In this document: piece by piece, positions 1 through 6,942 of the stretch
Numbering within the stretch: the first letter of the stretch is position 1
Layout of the letters: each line of letters opens with the position of its first letter
DNA from: JAZGDL01 sp036477795
Lineage (GTDB): Bacteria > Planctomycetota > Phycisphaerae > UBA1845
Assembly: GCA_036477795.1 (NCBI GenBank)
Contig: JAZGDL010000153.1
Coordinates: 1-25,680, forward strand
DNA: 25,680 nt
Direction: 5' to 3'
Notes under the pieces: model-generated
What the model saw: the letters and a program-made list of their open reading frames with translations, nothing else
What the model was told of the DNA's origin: nothing
The model's database searches: none
Position numbers and translations under genes: made by a program

Positions 1-243
1 GGTCGAATGGAACGGGTGTTGGGGTTACCGTGGGCGGCGTCCCGCCTCGGCGGAACTTGCCCACGGCTACTGTAGGTCAGCCTTTCAGGCTGTATCAGCG
101 TGCGGCGCTGAAGCCGCCGGAAGTGTCGCGGACCCGAAAACCGCGACCTTCGCTGCAATTCCCTCGGCACCGCCACCTCGGTCATGGCGTGTTCTTCCGC
201 AGCGGGGTGCCCCGAGGGCTACCTCACACCTCCCGACTTCGGG
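1..243. other. Non-coding, hairpin-rich stretch
   Basis: I see no convincing gene here. The DNA holds short inverted repeats: CCGTGGGC at 28-35 pairs with GCCCACGG at 59-66; CAGCCT at 78-83 pairs with AGGCTG at 87-92 across a 3-nt loop; CTCCCG at 230-235 pairs with CGGGAG at 240-245 across ACTT. None has a following T-tract. They look like dispersed palindromic repeats rather than intrinsic terminators, although the last lies downstream of the minus-strand pseudopilin gene. Confidence 0.5.
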
Positions 244-256
244 AGTGAGGAGTCAA

Positions 257-401
257 GATTGGGAATTGACGATTGACGATTGACGATTGGGGATTGGGGA
301 TTGGGGGTGGGTTCCCCTCCGTGCCTCCGTGCCTTCGTGCCTTTCCTTCCCTCCGTGCCTTCCTCCGCAATCCCCAATCCACAATCCCCAATCCGCAATC
401 G
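257..401 (+). repeat. Composite heptamer/octamer repeat, copy 1
   Basis: Tandem heptamers of the GATTGAC/GATTGGG type (about 257-306) are followed by a short TTCCCC joint, then octamers of the CTTCGTGC/CTCCGTGC type (about 316-366), then heptamers in the opposite orientation (CAATCCC/CAATCCG, to 401). The copy ends 17 bp from the stop codon of the pseudopilin gene. Four G-runs at 289-311 fit a G-quadruplex pattern on the + strand. The same composite recurs at 6848, 9489, 9744, 10051 and 10211. Confidence 0.85.
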
Positions 402-417
402 CCAAGGGGCAGGTGAA

Positions 418-1509
418 TTACCTGTCCAACTCCGCCGTGATCCACGGGCGATATGGGGAGACCCGCACTTGCGTGTTGTAGTCTGTTGGGAGGCCCGAGA
501 GCACTTCGTTGCCGGTGTAAAAGTCCGTGGGCAAAACGGTTTGACCGTGAAAGTCCGCAAACAAGACGTTCACACTTCCTTTGGGATGACGTTTCTTGGG
601 CATTCGTCTCTTCCAGTAAAACTGGAAGTCGGCGAGCGTGGGGCCGGCGGCTTTGGCACTGATAATCAGGTTGGCGAATCCACCCTGCCCCCCGGGTTCC
701 GGGGGTGTTCCCGCTTCTTCCTCGGTATCGGGTCCGGCATCGACCAGTAGCAGGCACGTTCCCGGGTCGTAGATGCGGTCCAGGTTGCCTTCCAAACGGT
801 CGCCCGCGCAGGGCTGAAGCTCACCGCGACAACCGTTCTTCCAGCAGGCCGGGTGTTGGTTGCCCCCGGCATCGGCGCCGACGATATCCTCGTTGATCCC
901 GTAGCTGAGACGACCCCAATAGGAATTCCCGTCGGGGGGCATGTTCAATTCCTCCGGCGGCACCGATCTGATACTCCCGTCCCGAGGATAGAAAGGCGTG
1001 CTGATCTTTACTCGATCGGACGGGCAGAGGGCCATGGGAAACTCGTCGCTCATGAAACTCTCGCGGCTCTTGGCCTCAGCCCAATCGATCGCCCGCACAC
1101 CCCACAAGAAGTTGCGGTCGTAGTTTTTCATGCCAGAAGACAGGGCCATGGCGACCGGCCACGAGAGAAGCTCGCCCTGTACGTCGTATTCGTACTCGCG
1201 CCCGGTCGGATCGGCTCTGCGGATGTTGCCTTCGTTAGCGGAGAGTTGGAAGCGACCGCGGTGGTCGGCGGCGAAGATCATTCCAGCCTGTCCGAGTCCG
1301 CGAGCGTGTGCGAGACATTTGACCAGCCGGGCCTGGCGTCGAGCCGTGCGTAACGAGGGCAACAGGATGGAGAGGAGCAGGGCGATGATCGAAACGACGA
1401 CGAGAAGCTCGATCAGCGTGAATCCGCGAATACCGCTTCGGCGCCGAATGTGAAGCCGGAACGTTGGTGGCGCCTTCTCTCGCGCCCACCTGTCATTTGA
1501 TCGTTTCAT
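418..1509 (-). CDS. Pseudopilin-like protein with prepilin N-terminal cleavage/methylation motif
   Basis: A 363-residue type II secretion/type IV pilin-like protein. After a basic leader of about 29 residues comes RG|FTLIELLVVVSIIALLLS. A prepilin peptidase would cut after Gly29 and methylate Phe30; Glu5 of the mature form is Glu34. The helix is followed by a globular part ending near residue 310 in HPKGSVNVLFADFHG. This resembles the 'H-x9-DG' motif of the large planctomycete pseudopilin/DUF1559-like group, but with Phe replacing Gly and one extra spacer residue. The start at 1509 has a GGGAG ribosome site 7 nt upstream and a predicted promoter at 1584-1612. Such proteins are numerous in Planctomycetota and their individual roles are mostly unknown. 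Family assignment is firm; cellular role is inferred. Confidence 0.9.
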   Translation of the reverse strand: MKRSNDRWAREKAPPTFRLHIRRRSGIRGFTLIELLVVVSIIALLLSILLPSLRTARRQARLVKCLAHARGLGQAGMIFAADHRGRFQLSANEGNIRRADPTGREYEYDVQGELLSWPVAMALSSGMKNYDRNFLWGVRAIDWAEAKSRESFMSDEFPMALCPSDRVKISTPFYPRDGSIRSVPPEELNMPPDGNSYWGRLSYGINEDIVGADAGGNQHPACWKNGCRGELQPCAGDRLEGNLDRIYDPGTCLLLVDAGPDTEEEAGTPPEPGGQGGFANLIISAKAAGPTLADFQFYWKRRMPKKRHPKGSVNVLFADFHGQTVLPTDFYTGNEVLSGLPTDYNTQVRVSPYRPWITAELDR

Positions 1510-1705
1510 CGCATGGCTCCCGGTTCTCGCGGCCGACCTGGCCCACCGCTGGGATTGGTTATCCGGTTATTCTACATAGCGGCATAATACTAAGATATTC
1601 GTAGCAGGGCAAGCGTTGATGTGTATTGCGTGCGCGATGAATCGCACCCTCATTCGGCATAAGCAGGCCGTAACTCAAGGCCCGGCATACCACCGTGCCT
1701 GTTTC
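1507..1705 (-). repeat. Promoter-leader block, copy 1 (upstream of pseudopilin)
   Basis: On the minus strand this stretch aligns with 5910-6120 upstream of GH13-A. Shared landmarks in order are GGTGG(C/T), CGGGC, GGCCTGC, TTATGC, an ATTC...GCAC region, a sigma70-like promoter, CTA(T/C)GTAGAAT, AATCCC, GCGG(A/T)GGGC, CGGC(C/T)GC and ATGCG(A/G)TGAA. The distance from -10 to the start codon is 74 nt here and 73 nt in the other copy. Alignment was done by eye. Confidence 0.65.
1584..1612 (-). promoter_or_regulatory. Predicted sigma70-type promoter of the pseudopilin gene
   Basis: On the minus strand TTGCCC (1612-1607) and TATTAT (1589-1584) are separated by 17 bp. Transcription would start near 1577, giving a 5' UTR of about 68 nt. 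The equivalent position upstream of GH13-A has TTGTTT-17-TACTAT, and flanking bases are conserved (TCTTAG before the -10, CTAYGTAGAAT after it). That conservation supports the call. Confidence 0.6.
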
Positions 1706-1774
1706 AAGACCTTCACCATGATACCAGGCACAGGTAAAGAAGCAATTAAAAACCTTTCCGAAATCACTAATTAC

Positions 1775-4700
1775 TCAAGGACACGTCGGCCCCGTCCATG
1801 TCTCTCCTCCGCCCGCGGCGGTGGCGCCGAAACAGGCGAAGATGTCGGCGAAGAACGTGACCTGCTGGTCGGGAACCTCGCCCCAGTTGCCCTGTGTGTC
1901 CACCTCGATGCCAGTATCCGGCCCCGTGAAATTCGGGCCTCCCGCGGCAGCAGTGTTTTGAAATTGCTTGAACAGGTCGGCGAAGAACGTGGTTTGCCCG
2001 TCGTTGCTGGAGTCGCACCACACCCACGTCGGATCGTCAGGCCGAACCGAGTCCGCGTCCGGGCCGGCGCAGTCGACGCAGCGCGCCGTCACCGTCGGTT
2101 TCGAGATGGGCCCCCCGTTCGCAAGAGTGGCGAAACTGGGACACACCGTCTTGCCGGTGACATACAGCGCGTTGGCACCGCCGCCGGTCCATTCATCCGG
2201 TGTCAGGAAGTCGGCCGTCGAACAGTCTGCCTCCGACGCAATACCGATGTTGACCAAGACACCCCCGCCGTCGTCGTAGTCGACGTGAGTCAGCTTCACC
2301 CAGCCCGCGTTCTGATTCCCGCCGTCATCGCCGCAGACAACGTGAAACGCCACGGCATCCGTAATGCCGGCATCCGGCTGGATCCCAATGTACCGCGATG
2401 AGATATTCCCGATCACCGTCGGGGGCAGGCAGGGCCCCTGCTCAGCCTGACAGTTCTCATCGCAGCCGTCACCGTTAATCGTGTTCCCGTCGTCGCACTC
2501 CTCGTTGGGCGCGTCGTTTACGATGCCGTCGCCACAGAACTCTATCACGCAGTTGGCGGCGCAGCCGTCACCGGACGCGGTGTTGCCGTCGTCGCACTCC
2601 TCGTTGGGCGCGTCGTTCACGATGCTGTCGCCGCAGAACTCGGTCACGCAATTCGCGCCGCAGCCGTCACCGGACGCGGTGTTGCCGTCGTCGCACTCCT
2701 CGTTGGGCGCGTCGTTCACGATGCCGTCACCGCAGAACTCGATCGCACAGTTCGCGTCGCATCCGTCTCCGGACACGGTGTTGCCGTCGTCGCACTCTTC
2801 ACCGGCCGTCACGATCCCGTTGCCGCAGGCGGTAGCGGCGCAGTTGTTGTCACAACCGTCACCGTTGATCGTGTTCCCGTCGTCGCATTCCTCACCGGCC
2901 GTGGCGATCCCGTTACCGCACGCGGTGACGGTGCAGTTGCCGTCACAACCGTCACCGTCGATGGTGTTCCCGTCGTCGCACTCCTCGTTTGGTGCGTCGT
3001 TTACAATGCTGTCGCCGCAGAACTCGATCACGCAGTTCACGTCGCATCCGTCACCGGACGCGGTGTTCCCGTCATCGCACTCCTCGTTGGGCGCGTCATT
3101 TACGATGTTGTCGCCACAGAACTCGATCGCACAGTTCGCGTCGCATCCGTCACCGGACGCGGTGTTTCCGTCGTCGCACTCCTCGTTGGGCGCGTCGTTT
3201 ACTATGTTGTCGCCGCAGAACTCGATCACGCAGTTCACGCCGCAGCCGTCACCGGACGCGGTGTTCTCATCGTCGCACTCCTCACCGGCCGTAACGATCC
3301 CGTTGCCGCACCCGGTGACGGTGCAGTTGTTGTCACAACCGTCACCGTTGGTCGCGTTCCCGTCGTCGCACTGCTCACCGGCCGTGACGATACCGTTGCC
3401 GCACGCGGTGAAGGTGCAGTTGCTGTCACAACCGTCACCGTTGGTCGCGTTCCCGTCGTCGCACTGCTCACCGGCCGTGACGATACCGTTGCCGCACGCG
3501 GTGAAGGTGCAGTTGTTGTCACAACCGTCACCGTTGGTCACGTTCCCGTCGTCGCACTCCTCGTTGGGCGGGTCGTTTACGGTGCCGTCGCCGCAGAACT
3601 CCGCGCCGGCGTTGGCGCGGAAGACGAGCACGCTCATCTTCGGCACGGTGATCCAGGCGGAGTCGGCGAAGCCGTCCTTTAGCCCAGGACTGGTGGTGAT
3701 GCTGCCGCCGTTGCCCAGGCCGCTGCCGCCGTAGACGGCGGCCTGGCTGTTGAGGATCTCATCCCAAACACCCGGCTGAGGGAAGCCGATGTGGTAATTG
3801 GTAAAATCTGCGTTGCTTAAGCTGACCACCACCATCAGGTCGTTGCCCTCCGTGTTCCAACGATGAATGCCAATAACGTTGCCGCTTTCGTTCAGGTGGC
3901 TAACCGCCACGGGCGCGTCGGCCCTAAGGGCCCCATTCCCTCTTCGCACCGCGATCATATCCTTGAAGAACTGGAGATAACCCGCGTAAGTCGTGACCTT
4001 GCTCCAATCCAGACGGGCTTCCGGTGTCGTCGGCGCGTTCGAACCGAAGTCGGTGTCCTCAAGGAATTCGCAGCCTTGCAGGAACATGGGAATGCCCGGG
4101 GAGAACATAGCCAGGGCGTGGCCGAGCTTGGTGCGGCCCTGGGCATAAATGCTGTCGTGCGGAAAACTGGGGTCGATGGTCTTCACCAGACGCTGGCCGC
4201 CGCTGCTGGACCAGGCTTCGTCGTGCGATTCTATGTAGTTGACCACCTGAACGCCTTCCATGTAGGTCCCACTGCCCAGCACGGCATTGCGGATCTTCCA
4301 CATCTCCGGGTCGCCCGAAGCGGCGTCAAAGATCTCCTGGCGGACGTCGTCGGTGAATTTGTCATGCCATTGGCTGTCGAAACCGGCTCCGCTCAGACTG
4401 GTCGGACGGGTGACCCAGGCATCGTCGGGGAGTTGCTCAGCAATGGAGATCTTGTCGATCCAGCGAGCGTCCATTTCGTCGTTGAAGCGCTGCATCAAGC
4501 TCCAGCCGCTTGCTTCTTGTGGGAAGCGATTCATGAAATCCGTGGCGTCCATGCGATAGCCGTCCAGGTGGAATTCCTCCAACCAATACAGCGAACTGTC
4601 GGCGAAGTAGTCGCGGACCTCCGCCGCGTCGAAGTCGGCCTGGGAACCCCACGGCGTCTCCACGGCCGGGTCGTCGAAATACGTTTGATTACCGTCGTAG

Positions 4701-5821
4701 AACCACAGGTAGTTCTCGTCCGGCGAGAAATGATTCCACAGGATGTCCAACACCACGGCGATGCCGTTCTGATGCAGCGTGTCGATCATGTACTTCAAAT
4801 CGTCCGGCGTACCCAAGCTAAACTCTGGTGCCCACGACGACACGGGATTGTAGCCGCCGGAGTAGATCCAAGAAAACTCGGTCACCGGCATCAGCTCGAC
4901 GACATTGATGCCCAGGTCGACAAGATGGTTCAAGTGCAGATCAACGACGTCGCGATACGTCGAGGGGTCGTTGGTCCCGCCGTCGTTCCTGCCGGAAAAG
5001 GTCCCCACGTGCAGCTCATAAATGATCATGTCTTCAAACGCGGGCGTTTGGAATCCGGAATCGTTCCACACGTAGACGAACGGGTCTTTGATGCGGGAAT
5101 TCTGGAAGTCCGACGGGTTGAGCGACCGCGCCCGGGCGTCCGGCTTCCACACGCTCCCAGGACTGAAGAAGAACTTGTACATGTCGTCAGCGCCGGCGGC
5201 GGGCAGGAACAAAGTGAAGAAGTCACCGACGTTGGTCATCTGATCACTGAGGCCCCAGCCGTTGAACACGCCGCGAACGTGGGCCGACGTCGGGTTCGGA
5301 GCCCAAACACGGAATACGGTGCCCCCGCCGGGATGAAGGGTTGCTCCCAACGGAGCGTGACTCAGCGTGGCGTAGTCGATCAGGAACTCGTTGCCCACGG
5401 GCGCACTGCTGCTCATACCGGCGGTGCCAAGGTAGTCGGTGTCAGTTCCGTCGGTGAGCTCGAAGTAGTAAATCAGCGTATTGGAAACCGTCGAAGGTGC
5501 TTGTGCTTCCCAGACGTCGTACGGCCCGCGCGTGCCGACGAGTGAAGCATTAACAAACGCTGCGGATACCACGCCGTCATCCACCCACAAGCGCACCGAG
5601 CTTAAGTCGTTTGACCAGGTGCGCACCTGAACTGCGAATAATTCGCCATTGAGTGGGCAAAGAGGCCTACGGTCATGAAATGTCACGTGCGTTATGCCCG
5701 ACCACTCAACGTTATTGTCAAGCTCAGCCGCGGGCAGAATCGCTCCCAGGGTAAGTAACGCCTTCACCGCAATCATGTACTCATCATCCGTTAAGCGATC
5801 TCGAGGGCGGTAGGGCCCCAT
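1775..5821 (-). CDS. GH13 alpha-glucan enzyme with DUF4215 array and dockerin-like C-terminal module (GH13-A)
   Basis: A 1348-residue, probably extracellular enzyme acting on alpha-1,4/1,6-glucans (amylase or branching-enzyme-like; specificity cannot be read). Order: beta-rich N-domain (about 35-150, perhaps CBM34-like), CBM48-like E-set domain (about 160-250, FRVWAPN), GH13 barrel (about 262-640), beta C-domain to about 738, twelve DUF4215 cysteine repeats (743-1128), then a 220-residue module shared with the proteins at 15500 and 19582. Catalytic residues are intact: nucleophile Asp425 (GYRMDAT), acid/base Glu462 (SIAEQ) and Asp534 (ESHDE). The start is uncertain: the ATG at 5821 has GGAGG directly against it, with no spacer. 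An ATG at 5776 gives MIAVKALLTLGAILPAAE, a weak secretion signal. A promoter lies at 5989-6017. The 3' end is about 88% identical by eye to that of the 19582 gene, suggesting recent duplication or conversion. Confidence 0.9.
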   Translation of the reverse strand: MGPYRPRDRLTDDEYMIAVKALLTLGAILPAAELDNNVEWSGITHVTFHDRRPLCPLNGELFAVQVRTWSNDLSSVRLWVDDGVVSAAFVNASLVGTRGPYDVWEAQAPSTVSNTLIYYFELTDGTDTDYLGTAGMSSSAPVGNEFLIDYATLSHAPLGATLHPGGGTVFRVWAPNPTSAHVRGVFNGWGLSDQMTNVGDFFTLFLPAAGADDMYKFFFSPGSVWKPDARARSLNPSDFQNSRIKDPFVYVWNDSGFQTPAFEDMIIYELHVGTFSGRNDGGTNDPSTYRDVVDLHLNHLVDLGINVVELMPVTEFSWIYSGGYNPVSSWAPEFSLGTPDDLKYMIDTLHQNGIAVVLDILWNHFSPDENYLWFYDGNQTYFDDPAVETPWGSQADFDAAEVRDYFADSSLYWLEEFHLDGYRMDATDFMNRFPQEASGWSLMQRFNDEMDARWIDKISIAEQLPDDAWVTRPTSLSGAGFDSQWHDKFTDDVRQEIFDAASGDPEMWKIRNAVLGSGTYMEGVQVVNYIESHDEAWSSSGGQRLVKTIDPSFPHDSIYAQGRTKLGHALAMFSPGIPMFLQGCEFLEDTDFGSNAPTTPEARLDWSKVTTYAGYLQFFKDMIAVRRGNGALRADAPVAVSHLNESGNVIGIHRWNTEGNDLMVVVSLSNADFTNYHIGFPQPGVWDEILNSQAAVYGGSGLGNGGSITTSPGLKDGFADSAWITVPKMSVLVFRANAGAEFCGDGTVNDPPNEECDDGNVTNGDGCDNNCTFTACGNGIVTAGEQCDDGNATNGDGCDSNCTFTACGNGIVTAGEQCDDGNATNGDGCDNNCTVTGCGNGIVTAGEECDDENTASGDGCGVNCVIEFCGDNIVNDAPNEECDDGNTASGDGCDANCAIEFCGDNIVNDAPNEECDDGNTASGDGCDVNCVIEFCGDSIVNDAPNEECDDGNTIDGDGCDGNCTVTACGNGIATAGEECDDGNTINGDGCDNNCAATACGNGIVTAGEECDDGNTVSGDGCDANCAIEFCGDGIVNDAPNEECDDGNTASGDGCGANCVTEFCGDSIVNDAPNEECDDGNTASGDGCAANCVIEFCGDGIVNDAPNEECDDGNTINGDGCDENCQAEQGPCLPPTVIGNISSRYIGIQPDAGITDAVAFHVVCGDDGGNQNAGWVKLTHVDYDDGGGVLVNIGIASEADCSTADFLTPDEWTGGGANALYVTGKTVCPSFATLANGGPISKPTVTARCVDCAGPDADSVRPDDPTWVWCDSSNDGQTTFFADLFKQFQNTAAAGGPNFTGPDTGIEVDTQGNWGEVPDQQVTFFADIFACFGATAAGGGETWTGPTCP
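2438..3595 (-). repeat. Twelve tandem DUF4215 (Cys-rich) repeats in GH13-A
   Basis: Twelve coding repeats of two lengths. Type A has 33 residues and starts CGDxIVNDAPNEECDDGN; type B has 31 residues and starts CGNGIVTAGE(E/Q)CDDGN. All continue (T/A)xxGDGCxxNC. The N-to-C order is A B B B A A A B B A A A. Residues match the DUF4215 / myxococcus cysteine-rich repeat family, which probably forms a disulfide-bonded, possibly calcium-binding stalk. DNA units of 99 and 93 bp are nearly identical, so copy number may vary and assembly may be error-prone. Confidence 0.92.
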
Positions 5822-5894
5822 CCTCCATGGAGTCGCCCCCGATCCCCATTCCTTCCCAGGTGAGAATGAACTCTACGGTGCCCCCTCGAGCGCA

Positions 5895-6120
5895 TCAGCC
5901 TTCGGAGTGCTTCACCGCATCGGTCAAGGCTCTTGCAGCCGCTTTCGCCCTCCGCGGGGATTAGTTCCCTTGAATTCTACGTAGCCACATAGTACTAAGA
6001 CAGTCACGTTCAAACAAGTGCTAAAGTTTAGGGTGATTATTTCGTGGGCGTGCGAATTGTGGTCTTATTTCGCATAAGGGCAGGCCGGAGTGACCGCCCG
6101 ACGCGCCACCGCGCCTCTTG
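5895..6120 (-). repeat. Promoter-leader block, copy 2 (upstream of GH13-A), with six-codon ORF
   Basis: This is the counterpart of 1507-1705. The position matching the pseudopilin start holds GTG AAG CAC TCC GAA GGC TGA (5915-5895), i.e. M-K-H-S-E-G-stop against M-K-R-S-N-D in the pseudopilin. The TGA overlaps an ATG (TGATG) that opens a 34-residue frame ending at 5791. That frame overlaps the candidate GH13-A starts. It may be a relic of a pseudopilin 5' end captured as the GH13-A leader, or a leader peptide; the sequence alone cannot decide. Confidence 0.6.
5989..6017 (-). promoter_or_regulatory. Predicted sigma70-type promoter of GH13-A
   Basis: On the minus strand TTGTTT (6017-6012) and TACTAT (5994-5989) are 17 bp apart, in the same register as the promoter at 1584-1612. 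Transcription would begin near 5982, leaving a 5' UTR of about 160 nt to the ATG at 5821 or 205 nt to the one at 5776. This is long enough for leader-based control. Confidence 0.55.
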
Positions 6121-6250
6121 GAGAACCTGATGCTGATTCTGCCTGGCGACTTCCACGTGCCCACAGCGGCAGTAACGGCCCAAAGGGGACCGGCCCCGGT
6201 GCTTCGAGTCGGTCCTTAACATTACTTACAGGTTCTGGTAGGCTTGGGAC

Positions 6251-6280
6251 GGTCGGTCGCGCGTTTCGAGCGCGACGACC
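6251..6280 (+). promoter_or_regulatory. Stable hairpin just upstream of the membrane-protein gene
   Basis: GGTC-G-GTCGCGC (6251-6262) pairs with GCGCGAC-GACC (6270-6280) across a 7-nt loop, with one bulged G. The stem has 11 pairs. It ends 21 nt before the ATG at 6302 and just before the GGAGG ribosome site, so it could affect translation initiation or act as an operator. Function is inferred from position only. Confidence 0.4.
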
Positions 6281-6301
6281 AATCAAAATGGAGGCTAACC
6301 C

Positions 6302-6838
6302 ATGGACACACAGGATTTCTTGCTTGAGGAATACCGCACGTTGCGCGTCGAGATCGCGGCCATCAAATCGCGGTTGTTCAAGATTGTAGCTTTTGGGTCG
6401 GTTGCGGTGCCCGTCCTGACTTTTTTGGGTGAGATGCCGGACACTCGCGTTGTCAGCCTGATCTTGCCCTTCGTGGTGTTGGTCTTGACCATCCTTTTCG
6501 TTGCCGATCAACAGGAGCTGATGCGATGCGGGCGCTTCATCCGAGAACGCATCGAGCCGCGTTTTGAGAAGGGCGCCGGGTGGGAGTCGTGGCTGGAGTC
6601 GCAAACGGATCTGCGGGTGCTGGACAAGTGCTTGTTCGGTTGCTTCGTGATCACGTTTTTTGTGTTCTACTTCGTCTCATCGGGGATGGCCATCGAGAAG
6701 CTTTGGACCAGCGGCGACTTCCGGATCAGCGGAGCGAACAGTGCTATTGTGGGCGGCGTGGCGTACGGGATCGGCGTTCTCTGGATGTTCTTCACGCTAA
6801 TACACCATTGGCGCTCCGCCACGTCTACTTCGCAATAG
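6302..6838 (+). CDS. Small four-helix integral membrane protein, unknown function
   Basis: A 178-residue protein with a charged, helical N-terminus (FLLEEYRTLRVEI) and four likely membrane segments near residues 25-43, 49-68, 110-130 and 148-170. The loop between helices 2 and 3 carries RFIRERIEPRF...GWESWLES. I associate that pattern (R-x-IR-x-x-IE-P followed by GWE-x-WL) with an uncharacterised family of small bacterial membrane proteins, but I cannot name it. GGAGG lies 9 nt before the ATG. The gene is convergent with GH31, and their stops are separated only by a composite repeat. The C-terminus is polar (RSATSTSQ). No enzyme or transporter motif is visible. Confidence 0.75.
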   Translation: MDTQDFLLEEYRTLRVEIAAIKSRLFKIVAFGSVAVPVLTFLGEMPDTRVVSLILPFVVLVLTILFVADQQELMRCGRFIRERIEPRFEKGAGWESWLESQTDLRVLDKCLFGCFVITFFVFYFVSSGMAIEKLWTSGDFRISGANSAIVGGVAYGIGVLWMFFTLIHHWRSATSTSQ

Positions 6839-6847
6839 GGAGTAGGA

Positions 6848-6935
6848 TTGCGGATTGGGGATTGGGGATTGACGATTGACGATTGCGGATTCCCCTTCGT
6901 GCCTCCGTGCCTTGGTGCCTTCGTGCCTTTCCCCA
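6848..6935 (+). repeat. Composite heptamer/octamer repeat, copy 2
   Basis: Heptamers GATTGCG/GATTGGG/GATTGAC (6848-6890) are followed by TTCCCC and octamers of the CTTCGTGC type (to 6935). It fills almost all of the gap between the convergent stop codons at 6838 and 6943. Confidence 0.85.
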
Positions 6936-6942
6936 CCCGCCC

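Noticed and set aside
2438..3595. Regular 93/99-bp DNA periodicity resembling a CRISPR or satellite array
   Set aside because: The period is explained by in-frame DUF4215 coding repeats with conserved cysteines.
2481..3734. 417-residue plus-strand open frame across the DUF4215 array
   Set aside because: It is antisense to the repeats; its repetitive PSSHSSLGASF-type peptide is a mirror of the coding array and has no ribosome site or domain.
3863..5545. 560-residue plus-strand open frame opposite GH13-A
   Set aside because: It is the reverse complement of a conserved GH13 domain in high-GC DNA, with no recognisable motifs of its own.
6037..6604. Minus-strand frames of 61 and 179 residues between GH13-A and the membrane-protein gene
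   Set aside because: They overlap the promoter block and the plus-strand membrane-protein gene, and show no domain or ribosome site.
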